Assembly (NCBI GenBank): GCA_036490335.1
Contig: DASXEB010000010.1
Coordinates: forward strand, 49,664 to 113,663
Direction: 5' to 3'
Length of the DNA: 64,000 nt
Origin: Palsa-1392 sp036490335
GTDB lineage: Bacteria; Verrucomicrobiota; Verrucomicrobiia; Chthoniobacterales; UBA10450
Positions 34,642 through 43,001 of the stretch are shown here, piece by piece. The notes below the pieces were generated by a model that was given only the letters and a program-made list of their open reading frames with translations, made no database searches and was not told where the DNA came from. How positions within the stretch are numbered: the stretch's first letter is position 1; each line of letters starts with the position of its first letter. A program made the translations under genes and the position numbers.

Positions 34642-35466
34642 ATGCGCGACTCGCAAAGCCCGAAGATTTACCTCCTGCCGAATTTGATGACGGCGGGCAA
34701 CCTCTTCTGCGGCTTCGCGGCCGTCCTGCGGATTTACGACGGCGCGCGCGAGATCGATTTCCTCGAAGCCTCGGCCGACTTTCACGACGCCATCTGGTTC
34801 ATTCTCGCGGCCTGCATTTTCGATTTGCTCGACGGCCGTCTCGCGCGACTCGGCGGCCACGAGAGCGCCTTCGGGAGGGAATTCGATTCGCTTGCCGACA
34901 TCGTCTCGTTTGGAATGGCGCCCGCGCTGCTTGTTTACCAGATCGTCCTCGGCGAATTCCACAACCTCGGGTGGATGATCGCGTTCGTTTACCTCGCTTG
35001 CGGCGCCCTCCGGCTGGCCCGCTTTAACTGCGTCGCGGCGGAAGCGGGCGAGGCCGCGCCGGACAAAAACTTCACCGGCTTCCCCATTCCCGCGGCCGCG
35101 GGCGTGATCGCCTCGCTCACCCTCTTCATGCTTTGGCTCGACGAAGGCCAGCGCACCATCGGGCACTGGAAATACGCCCTCCCGGCGCTCATGCTTTTCC
35201 TCTCCTTCATGATGTTCAGCAAGTTTCGCTACCCCAGCTTCAAGGCGGTGAACTGGCGGACCAAGCAATCGATCCCGCGCTTCCTCTTTTTAATCGCGAT
35301 CCTCGGGCTCACGGTAAAATTCTACCAGTGGATGGCCGCGGTCCTCTTCATCACCTACCTGCTCTACGGGTTTCTGCGGCCGTTTCTCTCGCCGAAACGC
35401 CGCCGCGTCATCGAGGTCGAGATCGGCGAGGAGCCGGAAGAAGACGCCGGCGAGGAAATCCCCTAA
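34642..35466 (+). CDS. pssA: CDP-diacylglycerol-serine O-phosphatidyltransferase
   Basis: A 274-residue membrane enzyme that makes phosphatidylserine from CDP-diacylglycerol and serine. The CDP-alcohol phosphotransferase motif DG..AR........G...D...D is at 64-86 (Asp64, Gly78, Asp82, Asp86). About seven membrane helices and an acidic C-terminal tail follow. It starts directly after psd (GCCTAACGA then ATG). The TAA stop lies in a CCCTAACGA variant. Confidence 0.93.
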   Translation: MRDSQSPKIYLLPNLMTAGNLFCGFAAVLRIYDGAREIDFLEASADFHDAIWFILAACIFDLLDGRLARLGGHESAFGREFDSLADIVSFGMAPALLVYQIVLGEFHNLGWMIAFVYLACGALRLARFNCVAAEAGEAAPDKNFTGFPIPAAAGVIASLTLFMLWLDEGQRTIGHWKYALPALMLFLSFMMFSKFRYPSFKAVNWRTKQSIPRFLFLIAILGLTVKFYQWMAAVLFITYLLYGFLRPFLSPKRRRVIEVEIGEEPEEDAGEEIP

Positions 35467-35496
35467 CGACGGAACAGACACGAATCGCCGCACGAC

Positions 35497-35710
35497 CCTG
35501 ATGGATCCCGCGACGACACTAATGGATCGCGCGGCGACCCTGATGGATCGCGCGACGACCCTGATGGATCGCGTGACGACACTAATGGATCGCGTGACGA
35601 CCCTGATGGATCGCGCGACGATCGGCCACTATCGCCGGACGATAAGGCAGTATCGCGCGATGATCGGCCACTATCGCCGGACGATCCGGCAGCATCGCGG
35701 ACGATCGGCC
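35497..35710. repeat. 21-base minisatellite
   Basis: Six nearly perfect 21-base units (35497-35622) of the type CCTGATGGATCGCGCGACG, then about four diverged units (CGGCCACTATCGCCGGACGAT type). Because 21 is a multiple of three, all frames stay open. Confidence 0.9.
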
Positions 35711-35882
35711 AGGATCGCGGCGCCATCCATTAGGGTTTTCCGACGATCCATGCCTCTTTTTTGGCGATTTGCCCTGCGCGCGCTTCCGGGCAACGCAGAA
35801 GTTGCCTCATCGTCCTTGCTCGATTCGCGATCGGGAAGGCAATGGCGACGACCGGGCGCGCTCTCTGATTCGTCCAGGCCGA

Positions 35883-35992
35883 TTGTCATCCTGAGCCGCG
35901 AAGACGGCGAAGGACCTCACAAACGTTCTCACGAATCACGATTTCCGCCGCCGTTCCTGATGCCGGGGTCCCTCGCTTCGCTCGGGATGACA
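35883..35992. repeat. Dispersed repeat pair, third copy
   Basis: TTGTCATCCTGAGCCGCG...GGACCTCAC at one side and GGGTCCCTCGCTTCGCTCGGGATGACA at the other. The final GCTCGGGATGACA then recurs in degenerate form downstream to 36170. Confidence 0.82.
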
Positions 35993-36213
35993 AGAACGAC
36001 GCTCGGGATGACTAGAACGACGCTCGAGGTGACAAAGACTGCACGCGAGAAAACACGGACTACATGCGAGGTGACAAAGGCTGCACGCCAGAATGAGAAC
36101 TACGCGCGAAGTAACAAAAAACCACGCGCGAGGCGACCCAAAGCCACACGCGAGATGACAAAAACCAACCGGTGACCGTCCCCACGCCTTCGCCGGAGTT
36201 CTCGCGGCGGAAT

Positions 36214-37176
36214 TCAGCGCGATCGGCGGCGGGCGCGCGGGGTTGGGGTGGGGGATTCGTTCGGGTATTTCTTCGTCGTGGGATAAAGCAGGCGCCACGG
36301 CTGCGTCTTCAAGGTTGCGGTCAGGTCTTTCGTGTTGCGGATCGTCGCTTCGAGGTCGGGGGCGACGTCGTCGAGCGCGGACTTCAATTTCTCGGAGGAG
36401 GCGCGGAAATTCGAGAGCGTGACCTTGATGTTGTCGTTGTGGCTGAGCTGTTCGCTGATGTCGCGAATGTTATTGAGCGATTGTTGCAGCGCGGAGTCGG
36501 AGGCGGTGATCTGATTAAGATGGTCGCCGAAGGTTTTGAACTCGCCCAAGGCCTGGTTCAGCTTCGAGTTTTCGTCTGTAATCCTGCTCAGGTTCGCGCT
36601 CGTCGCCTGCAATTCCTTCAACGTCGCCGTCGCCTCCGTCGCCACCGGCTGGACGACGCCGAGCAGCTTCGAGATCGCCTCGGAAAAATCGGGGACCCTG
36701 TTCCCCACGAAGACTTGCCCCGCTTCCGCCCGGCTGGAATGATCGTTCCCGCCCGAAATATCGATCGCCGTCTCGCCGAGCAGGCCGAGCGTCATCAGGC
36801 GCACGTCGGAATTCCGGTAAACAACCGCGTTCCGATCCACCTCGACATCGATCCGCACCTCGAACCGCGGCAGCGGCGCCGCGCCGGCCGGGCCGTTCTG
36901 CGTCACCGTGCCGAGATTGCCCGCGGCCTCGATCGCGTGCGCCGATTCCTCGCGCGAGACGGGCGAGTTGAGCGATTTCACCTGGCCGACTTTGCGGCCC
37001 GCGAGGAGGACAGGCGCGCCCAGTTGGATGCCCTCGGCGTTGTCGAAGTAGAGACGGTAAATCGTGAGCGGGCGGAAGAGTCCCGGCGCGCCGAGGAGGA
37101 TGAGGATGAAGGTGAGAAGGGCGATCGAGGCGAGCACGAGCACCCCCGTCATGATTTCATTTCGTCGCAACTGCAT
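36214..37176 (-). CDS. mlaD: MlaD-like MCE-domain lipid transport protein
   Basis: A 320-residue protein with an N-terminal membrane helix and an MCE domain (LYFDNAEGIQLGAPVLLAGRKVGQVKS), followed by a long helical C-terminus. MlaD proteins form hexameric rings that move phospholipid between the inner membrane and periplasmic carriers. Its start overlaps mlaF by 20 bases. Lack of TCGTTAGGC words is striking next to psd-pssA. Confidence 0.9.
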   Translation of the reverse strand: MQLRRNEIMTGVLVLASIALLTFILILLGAPGLFRPLTIYRLYFDNAEGIQLGAPVLLAGRKVGQVKSLNSPVSREESAHAIEAAGNLGTVTQNGPAGAAPLPRFEVRIDVEVDRNAVVYRNSDVRLMTLGLLGETAIDISGGNDHSSRAEAGQVFVGNRVPDFSEAISKLLGVVQPVATEATATLKELQATSANLSRITDENSKLNQALGEFKTFGDHLNQITASDSALQQSLNNIRDISEQLSHNDNIKVTLSNFRASSEKLKSALDDVAPDLEATIRNTKDLTATLKTQPWRLLYPTTKKYPNESPTPTPRARRRSR

Positions 37177-37951
37177 CTTTGCTTCCCTCCAGGATCGGGC
37201 CCTCGGTGCTTCCGCTCAGGAATTGCTGCACCACCGGATTGTTTGAGTTCTTGAAATCATTCGGCTCGGCGTCGGCGATCACGCGCCCCTGATAAAGCAT
37301 AGCCATTCGCGTGCCGATGCGGAAAGCGCTGTCCATTTCGTGCGTCACGATAATGGAAGTGACCCGGGAATGCTCGGTCAGGCTGATGATCAGCTCGTCG
37401 ATCACAGAACTGATGACGGGATCGAGCCCGGCGCTCGGCTCGTCGAAGAGGATCAGCTCCGGTTCCATGACGAGGGCGCGGGCGAGGCTGACCCGCTTGC
37501 GCATTCCCCCGCTCAACTCCGCGGGCATTTGCAATTTCGAATCCGCCATCCCGACGAGGTCGAGCTTTTCCTCCACGATGCGGTCGATTTCCCGCTGCGG
37601 CTTGTCGGTTAATTCCTCGAGGGGAAGGGCGACGTTCTCGGCCACGTTGCGTGAGCTGAGGAGGGCGGAGTATTGATAGACCATCCCGATCTGCGCCCGC
37701 ACTTGCTGGAGCTTGCGCCGCTTCAGCCGAGTGATCTCGAATTGCTTGAAGAAAATCTCCCCGCTGTCCGGCGCCAGGATCCCGAGGATGAGCCGGAGGA
37801 TCGTGCTTTTGCCGCTCCCGCTTTGCCCCATGATGACGAGTCGATCGAGCGGCTCGACTTTTAACGAGACGCCATCGAGCACGCGCTTCTGCGGGAACTC
37901 GAGTCGCACCTCGCGCAGCTCGACGACGTGATTTGGCGGAGCGTCGGTCAC
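37157..37951 (-). CDS. mlaF: MlaF-like ABC transporter ATPase
   Basis: A 264-residue ABC ATPase. Walker A is GQSGSGKST, the signature is LSGGMRKRVSLARA and Walker B is LILFDEPSAGLDP, with the His switch in VTHEMDSAF. The methionine after GG and the long MlaF-type C-terminus fit the Mla/Ttg2A class. It energises phospholipid transport with MlaE and MlaD. Its start overlaps the mlaE stop (ATGA-type). Confidence 0.93.
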   Translation of the reverse strand: MTDAPPNHVVELREVRLEFPQKRVLDGVSLKVEPLDRLVIMGQSGSGKSTILRLILGILAPDSGEIFFKQFEITRLKRRKLQQVRAQIGMVYQYSALLSSRNVAENVALPLEELTDKPQREIDRIVEEKLDLVGMADSKLQMPAELSGGMRKRVSLARALVMEPELILFDEPSAGLDPVISSVIDELIISLTEHSRVTSIIVTHEMDSAFRIGTRMAMLYQGRVIADAEPNDFKNSNNPVVQQFLSGSTEGPILEGSKDAVATK

Positions 37952-38802
37952 GGGAAAAAGACGATGTAGACGATGTTAAACAAAGTATCGAAGCCGATCA
38001 CGACCGTTATCGCCGTCACTACGCTTGAAGTCGTCGCCGTCCCGACCCCGGCCGCGCCGCCCTTCACCGTCAACCCGCGATAACAGGCGATCGCCCCGAT
38101 GAGCAGCCCGAACATGAAGCTTTTCAACACCCCCGTCACGATGTCGCGGATGAGCAGGCTGTGGAGCACGAGATCCTGGAAGTAAACCAGCGCAATACTA
38201 AAGTAGGCCCGCGAGATCAGCGCCGTGGCAAAGATCGCCGCCACGCTCGAGATCAAACTCAGGCAGGGCATGAGCGCGAAGAGCGCGAGCAACCGCGGCG
38301 CGACGAGGAAGCGGAGCGGCCCAATCCCCATCGCCTCGATCGCCTCCACCTCCTCCGACACCTGCATCGTCCCGAGCTCCGCCGTAAATGACGCCCCGAT
38401 CCGCGCCGCCAGCATGATCCCCGTCAACAACGGCCCCAGCTCCCGGGTAAACGCGATTGCGACCAACCCCGGCACCAACCGCACCGTCCCGAACCGCTGC
38501 AATTGATACCCCGTCAAGAGCGCCATCGTCAGCCCGAGGAAAAACGACACCATCGCCACCAACGGCACCGACCCCACCCCGGCGCGTTCCGTGTAGCGGA
38601 AGAAACTCGACGCCCGGAACGGCGCGCGCCCCCTTCGCACCCGGTCGAGCGTCTCCGTCGCCGTGTTCACGACGAACCAAAACATGCTCCCGATCTCGCG
38701 CAGCGTCGCGCGCGTCCATTCCCCCACGTCGGCCACCGCCGTGACGGGCGCATTGACGAGACTCTCGCCCGGGGCAGGATGAATTTGGTCGCGGATCGGC
38801 AT
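37948..38802 (-). CDS. mlaE: MlaE-like ABC permease
   Basis: A 284-residue permease of the MlaE/Ttg2B family (DUF140). It has FFLGLTMALLTGYQLQRFGT, LGPLLTGIMLAARIGASFTAELGTM and five or six membrane helices, with a longer N-terminal leader of about 45 residues. It is first in the operon mlaE-mlaF-mlaD. It moves phospholipid across or within the inner membrane and so keeps outer-membrane lipid asymmetry. Confidence 0.92.
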   Translation of the reverse strand: MPIRDQIHPAPGESLVNAPVTAVADVGEWTRATLREIGSMFWFVVNTATETLDRVRRGRAPFRASSFFRYTERAGVGSVPLVAMVSFFLGLTMALLTGYQLQRFGTVRLVPGLVAIAFTRELGPLLTGIMLAARIGASFTAELGTMQVSEEVEAIEAMGIGPLRFLVAPRLLALFALMPCLSLISSVAAIFATALISRAYFSIALVYFQDLVLHSLLIRDIVTGVLKSFMFGLLIGAIACYRGLTVKGGAAGVGTATTSSVVTAITVVIGFDTLFNIVYIVFFP

Positions 38803-38860
38803 GGCGTGTCGGAGCGATAGAAGTTGCCTCAGCTAGAGCAAGCAGCAAGCCGCCGAGTCA

Positions 38861-39478
38861 TTTTAAACCACGAAGGACACGAAGAGCACGAAGGGGGAGA
38901 GGCCGGGCAGACGGACCCGCGGCCGGGCCAGGCACTAACTTTGGCCGGGCCAACGGTCGGCTTTGGGTGAGCCAAAGGAGAGCTTTGGGCTAGCCAAGCG
39001 ACAGCTTTGGGTGGGCCAGACGACAGCTTTTGGCGGGCTAGGGGACGGCGTTAGGCAGGCTAAGCGACGGCGTTAGGCGGGCCAAGTGACAGCGTTAGGC
39101 GGGCCAAACGACGGCGTTAGGCTGGCTAGGCGACGGCGTTAGGCTAGCTAAACGACGGCTTTAGGCAGGCTAAGCGATGGCGTTAGGCAGGCTAAACGAC
39201 GGCGTTAGGGGGGCCAAGCGACGGCGTTAGGCTGGCCAAACGATGGCCTTGGGTGGGCCAAGCGACGGCATTGGGTGGGCTAAACAACGGCATTGGGTGG
39301 GCCAAACGATGGCCTTGGGTGGGCCAAACGACGACTTTGGGGGGCCAAGCTCGAGCTTTGGCAGAGCCAGGCGATGGAATTAGACCACGGAGGTCACGGA
39401 GAACACGGAAGGTTCGGCAAAAAATTCCCCTCCTGTAATCTTCCCTCTTCGTGAGCTTCGTGACCTTCGTGGTTTAAC
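38861..39478. mobile_element. Possible non-autonomous element: inverted arms around a minisatellite
   Basis: The left arm TTTTAAACCACGAAGGACAC plus AGAGCACGAAGG (38861-38896) faces the right arm CCTCTTCGTGAGCTTCG plus ACCTTCGTGGTTTAA (39444-39478). A further copy of ACCACGGAGGTCACGGAGAA lies at 39384-39412. Between them is a 22-base tandem array. The right arm carries the stop of the PlsC/AMP-ligase gene. No transposase gene. Confidence 0.6.
38922..39383. repeat. 22-base minisatellite, 21 units
   Basis: The 462 bases are exactly 21 units of 22 bases: GCGGGCCAAACGACGGCG plus TTAG at the consensus. Units vary in GGCTAGGC- and CTTTGG-type blocks. Several hold GCGTTAGGC, a variant of the dispersed word. 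Confidence 0.92.
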
Positions 39479-41684
39479 TCCGGCCCCCTGCGCCGGCGGC
39501 GAGCTCGTTGCATTTGCGCAGATCGAGTTTGCCGGTGGCGAGGACGGGGATGACTTCGACCGGGCGGACGAGCTTCGGAATCCAGAGGTTCGGCAGGCCG
39601 GCGGCGCTTAGTTTCGCGCGGAGATCGGGGAGGTCGATCTCGACCGTGCTCAGGATGACGAGCTGCTCGCCCTTCGTCTCGTCGGGGGCGCCGGCCACGG
39701 CGATGGCGCGGTCGCCTTCGTGGCCAAGGGCGAGGGCGGCGAGGATTTTCTGCTCGACCACCTCGTGCGGGACCATTTCGCCCCCGATCTTCGAGAAGCG
39801 CGAGAGCCGCCCTTCTATATATAGGAAGCCGTCCTCGTCGAAACGCCCGAGGTCGCCCGTCTTGAGCCAGCCGTCGCGCTTTACCTCCGCCGTCCGCGCC
39901 GGGTCGCCGAGGTATTCTTTGAAAATGTTCGGGCCGCGGAGCCAGAGCATGCCGGTGTCGTAGAGGGAAAGCTTCGCCTCCGTCTCCGGGTGGCGGATTT
40001 CGGCCGCGATCCCGGGCGCCATCCGGCCGACGGAGCCCGGGCGGTTGTTGGGCTGCGGGGTTTCGCCCGGCGCGCCCGGCTCGGCGTCGGGGAGATTGGT
40101 GCTCACGACCGGGGAGGTCTCGGTCAGCCCGTAGCCCTCGAAGACCGGCTTGCCGAACCGCTCCGCAAACGCGCCGGCCAGCGAGCGCGGGAGCTTCTCC
40201 GCGCCGGTAATGATGAGGCGCGCGCTCGCGAACTGCTCCGGCCCCGCCTTGCGCAGGTAGCCCCGCAGGAAAGTCGGCGCCGCGAGCACGATGGTGACGC
40301 GGTGCCGCGCGATGATCTCGGCGGATTTGGCGGCATCGAGGGGGTTAGGGTAGGTAACGATGCGGATCCCGTCGATGAGCGGGAACCAAAGCGTGACGGT
40401 GCAGCCGAAGCTGTGGAAGAACGGGAGGGAAGCGAGCATGAGGTCGTCCGGGTTGGCGTCGAGCAGGACGCGGAACTGGGCGACGTTGCCGACGAGGTTG
40501 CGGTGCGAGAGGACGACGCCTTTCGGGTCGCCCGCGCTCCCGCTGGTGAAGAGGAGCACGGCCTCGGCGTCGTTGCCCTCGCGGGGAATGCCGAGCAGCC
40601 CGATGAGAAGCCGCGCGGGCACGAAGAGCGCGGCCATCCACCAGAAGAAAATCTCGCGTTTCATCGTCGGGAGCAGGTCGTCGAGCTGGATTTTCTTGGC
40701 CGGCCAGGGGAAATCGGCCAGCCGTTCGACGAAAGCCCGGGCGGAGATCACGGTGGAAAGGCCGGCGATGTCCTGCGCCCGCTCGAGCGCCGCGCGCCCG
40801 CTGGTGAAATTGAGTCCGACGGGGATTTTCCCGGCGAGGACGACGGCGAGATTGGCCACGACCCCGCCTTTGCTCGCGGGGAGCACGATGCCGATGCGTT
40901 TCTCCGGGCAATGCCGCCGCAATCTTCGGCTCAGCGCTGCCGCGGCACCGAGAAGTTTGCCCCCGCTCAGGGTGGAATCGTCCAGCCCGTCGATGACCGC
41001 GGTGCGAAACCGCCGCCGCTTCAGTCCCCGCACCGCCGCCGCGCCGAGATGCTCGCGCAGCGACGCCCGCCGCTGGAAAGTCCGCTCGCCGAGCTTGAGC
41101 AATTCCTCGCGGAGCGTGTCGCTCTTTGCCTCCTCTGCCTCGAGCGGCGCGCCAAACTCGACCGTCACCGGATAGGGCACGCGGCGCGGCCATTTGGTAA
41201 AGAAGCGCCCGCCTTGAAACGAGAAGATCGAGCCCCAAAGCTGGTCGAGCCAGACCGGAACGATGGGGCATTGCGCCTCCCGCGCGATGATTTCGTAGCC
41301 GCCGCGGAGGCGCTGCAAAGTCCCCGAGCGGCTGAGGGCGCCTTCCGGGAAAAGGCAGACGATTTCCCCCGCGCGAATCTCCTCCGCCGCGCGCCGCATC
41401 GCCTCTCTCGCGCGCCGCGGCGCGATCGGGATGCAGCCGACGGTGCGGAGCACGGGGTGAAGGAATTTGTTCTCGTAAAATTCCTCGCCAATGATGAAGC
41501 GGATCGGCCGCGGCGAGGCGAGAAGCAGGACGATCGCGTCAACCCACGTGATGTGGTTCGGCAAAAGCAGGAACCCGCCCGACGGGAGCGCGTCCGCCCC
41601 GAAAGTGGTGACGCGATAGACCGCGCGCGCGAGCGAAAGTCCGATTGCTCGCAGGTTGCGCTCGGCGGCGGTGATGGAAGGCAT
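39474..41684 (-). CDS. aas: PlsC acyltransferase - acyl-ACP synthetase fusion (Aas-like)
   Basis: A 735-residue bifunctional protein. Residues 1-210 are a PlsC-type acyltransferase with NHITWVDA (His44, Asp49) and LFPEGALSRSG. Residues about 235-735 are an AMP-binding acyl-CoA/ACP synthetase with LLFTSGSAGDPKGVVLSH near 378-395 and GYGLTETSPV further on. In E. coli, Aas re-acylates lysophospholipids at the inner membrane. It lies beside the mla operon and divergent from an MFS gene, a layout that recalls the lplT-aas pair although the MFS is not LplT-like. The Met at 41684 is preferred over the longer frame. Confidence 0.88.
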   Translation of the reverse strand: MPSITAAERNLRAIGLSLARAVYRVTTFGADALPSGGFLLLPNHITWVDAIVLLLASPRPIRFIIGEEFYENKFLHPVLRTVGCIPIAPRRAREAMRRAAEEIRAGEIVCLFPEGALSRSGTLQRLRGGYEIIAREAQCPIVPVWLDQLWGSIFSFQGGRFFTKWPRRVPYPVTVEFGAPLEAEEAKSDTLREELLKLGERTFQRRASLREHLGAAAVRGLKRRRFRTAVIDGLDDSTLSGGKLLGAAAALSRRLRRHCPEKRIGIVLPASKGGVVANLAVVLAGKIPVGLNFTSGRAALERAQDIAGLSTVISARAFVERLADFPWPAKKIQLDDLLPTMKREIFFWWMAALFVPARLLIGLLGIPREGNDAEAVLLFTSGSAGDPKGVVLSHRNLVGNVAQFRVLLDANPDDLMLASLPFFHSFGCTVTLWFPLIDGIRIVTYPNPLDAAKSAEIIARHRVTIVLAAPTFLRGYLRKAGPEQFASARLIITGAEKLPRSLAGAFAERFGKPVFEGYGLTETSPVVSTNLPDAEPGAPGETPQPNNRPGSVGRMAPGIAAEIRHPETEAKLSLYDTGMLWLRGPNIFKEYLGDPARTAEVKRDGWLKTGDLGRFDEDGFLYIEGRLSRFSKIGGEMVPHEVVEQKILAALALGHEGDRAIAVAGAPDETKGEQLVILSTVEIDLPDLRAKLSAAGLPNLWIPKLVRPVEVIPVLATGKLDLRKCNELAAGAGGRS

Positions 41685-41733
41685 TGACTCTAGCTTTACA
41701 ATCGCGCCGCAGTCGGTTGCAATCCGCAAAATT

Positions 41734-42990
41734 ATGAAGAAGAACTCGACGGCCCAACCCGGCGCCTACGCGGCGCTCGCACTTTTGCTCGGGATAAACC
41801 TTTTCAACTACATCGATCGCCAGGTCCTCGCCGCGGTCGAGCCCGACATCCGGGCGGCCTTCTTCGCGCCTAACGACCCGAACGCAATGGCGAGCACAGG
41901 CCTGCTCGGCGACGCGTTTCTCGTCACTTACATGATCGCGGCGCCGTTGCTCGGCTGGCTCTCGGACAGGTTTTCGCGCTGGCTCATCGTCGGATGCGCC
42001 GTGGCGCTCTGGAGTCTGGCGAGCGGCGCGACCGGGTTGGCGGGAAGTTTCGCGATTCTGGTCGGGACCCGCGTGCTCGTCGGGATCGGCGAGGGCGGCT
42101 ACGGGCCGGCCGCGCCGACCATCCTGGCGGATATGTTTTCCTTCGAGAAACGCGGCCGCATCCTGGCGATTTTCTGCTCCGCCATTCCGGTGGGAAGCGC
42201 TCTCGGCTACGTGCTCGGCGGCCAAATCGGCGCGCGCTACGGCTGGCGCTCGGCCTTTTACTGCGTCGTCGTGCCCGGGCTGATTTTGTCGGCGCTTTGC
42301 TTCTTCCAGCGCGACCCGGCCCGCGCGCGCGAACGGCGGGAAGCGAAGCGCGGCGTGCCGATTCGCGAGTATCTCGCGCTTTTCCGCATTCCCTCCTTCA
42401 CTTTCAACACGCTCGCCCAGGCAACGATGACGTTTGCGGTCGCCGGACTCGGGTTTTGGATCGCGGAATACCTTCGCTTCCGCGGCCAGGCGCCGGCCAG
42501 CGGGAAAACGCTCTTCGGCGGCATCACGGTCGTGGCCGGGCTCGCATCAACCCTGATCGGCGGCTGGCTGGCCGACCGGATGCGCCCGCGATTTCCCGGC
42601 GCCGACTTCCTCATCTCGGGCGCCGGCATGCTGCTCGCCTGTCCTTTCTTCGTGGCCGCGCTTTACCTCCCGTTTCCGAAGGCGTGGGGCGCGATGTTTG
42701 TCGCGATTTTTTTCCTCTTTCTCAATACCGGCCCCTCCAACACCGCGATCGCCAACGTCTCCCGCCCCGCCGTCCGGGCGATGGCCTTTGCGCTCAACAT
42801 TTTTGTCATCCACATCCTCGGCGATCTCCTCGCTTTCCCCTCGATCGGGTTCGTCGGCGGGCATTCCAACATCCGCGTCGCCTTTCTTTTCGTGACCGGC
42901 GTGATGGCGCTCTCCGGCGTGCTCTGGCTCGCGGGGATGCGCTTTCTTCCCGCCGATACCGCCGCGGTCGGGGAGGGCGCGACGGCCTAA
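41734..42990 (+). CDS. MFS transporter (spinster-like)
   Basis: A 418-residue MFS protein with 12 helices. It has FNYIDRQVLAAVEPDI (helix 1), GWLSDRFSRWLIVG between helices 2 and 3 and GIGEGGYGPAAPTIL, all of which are in the spinster-type subgroup that moves lysolipids or small acids. It is divergent from aas with a 49-base gap, suggesting a link to lysophospholipid uptake; this is inference. The TAA stop is within GCCTAACGA (42985). Confidence 0.85.
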   Translation: MKKNSTAQPGAYAALALLLGINLFNYIDRQVLAAVEPDIRAAFFAPNDPNAMASTGLLGDAFLVTYMIAAPLLGWLSDRFSRWLIVGCAVALWSLASGATGLAGSFAILVGTRVLVGIGEGGYGPAAPTILADMFSFEKRGRILAIFCSAIPVGSALGYVLGGQIGARYGWRSAFYCVVVPGLILSALCFFQRDPARARERREAKRGVPIREYLALFRIPSFTFNTLAQATMTFAVAGLGFWIAEYLRFRGQAPASGKTLFGGITVVAGLASTLIGGWLADRMRPRFPGADFLISGAGMLLACPFFVAALYLPFPKAWGAMFVAIFFLFLNTGPSNTAIANVSRPAVRAMAFALNIFVIHILGDLLAFPSIGFVGGHSNIRVAFLFVTGVMALSGVLWLAGMRFLPADTAAVGEGATA

Positions 42991-43001
42991 CGAGTCGCGC
43001 T

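Larger units (their letters stand above)
35467..36213. other. Intergenic repeat region between pssA and mlaD
   Basis: No supported gene in about 750 bases. It contains a 21-base minisatellite (35497-35710), a dispersed repeat pair (35883-35992) and a degenerate array of the repeat's end (36000-36170). A long plus-strand frame over this whole region is only a translation of repeats. Confidence 0.8.

Noticed and set aside
35501..36175. A 224-residue plus-strand protein with LMDRATT repeats
   Set aside because: It is a translation of a 21-base minisatellite and palindromic repeats, without start signal or conserved domain.
38922..39383. A CRISPR array
   Set aside because: The units are contiguous with no unique spacers between them, and no cas genes are present; it is a tandem minisatellite.
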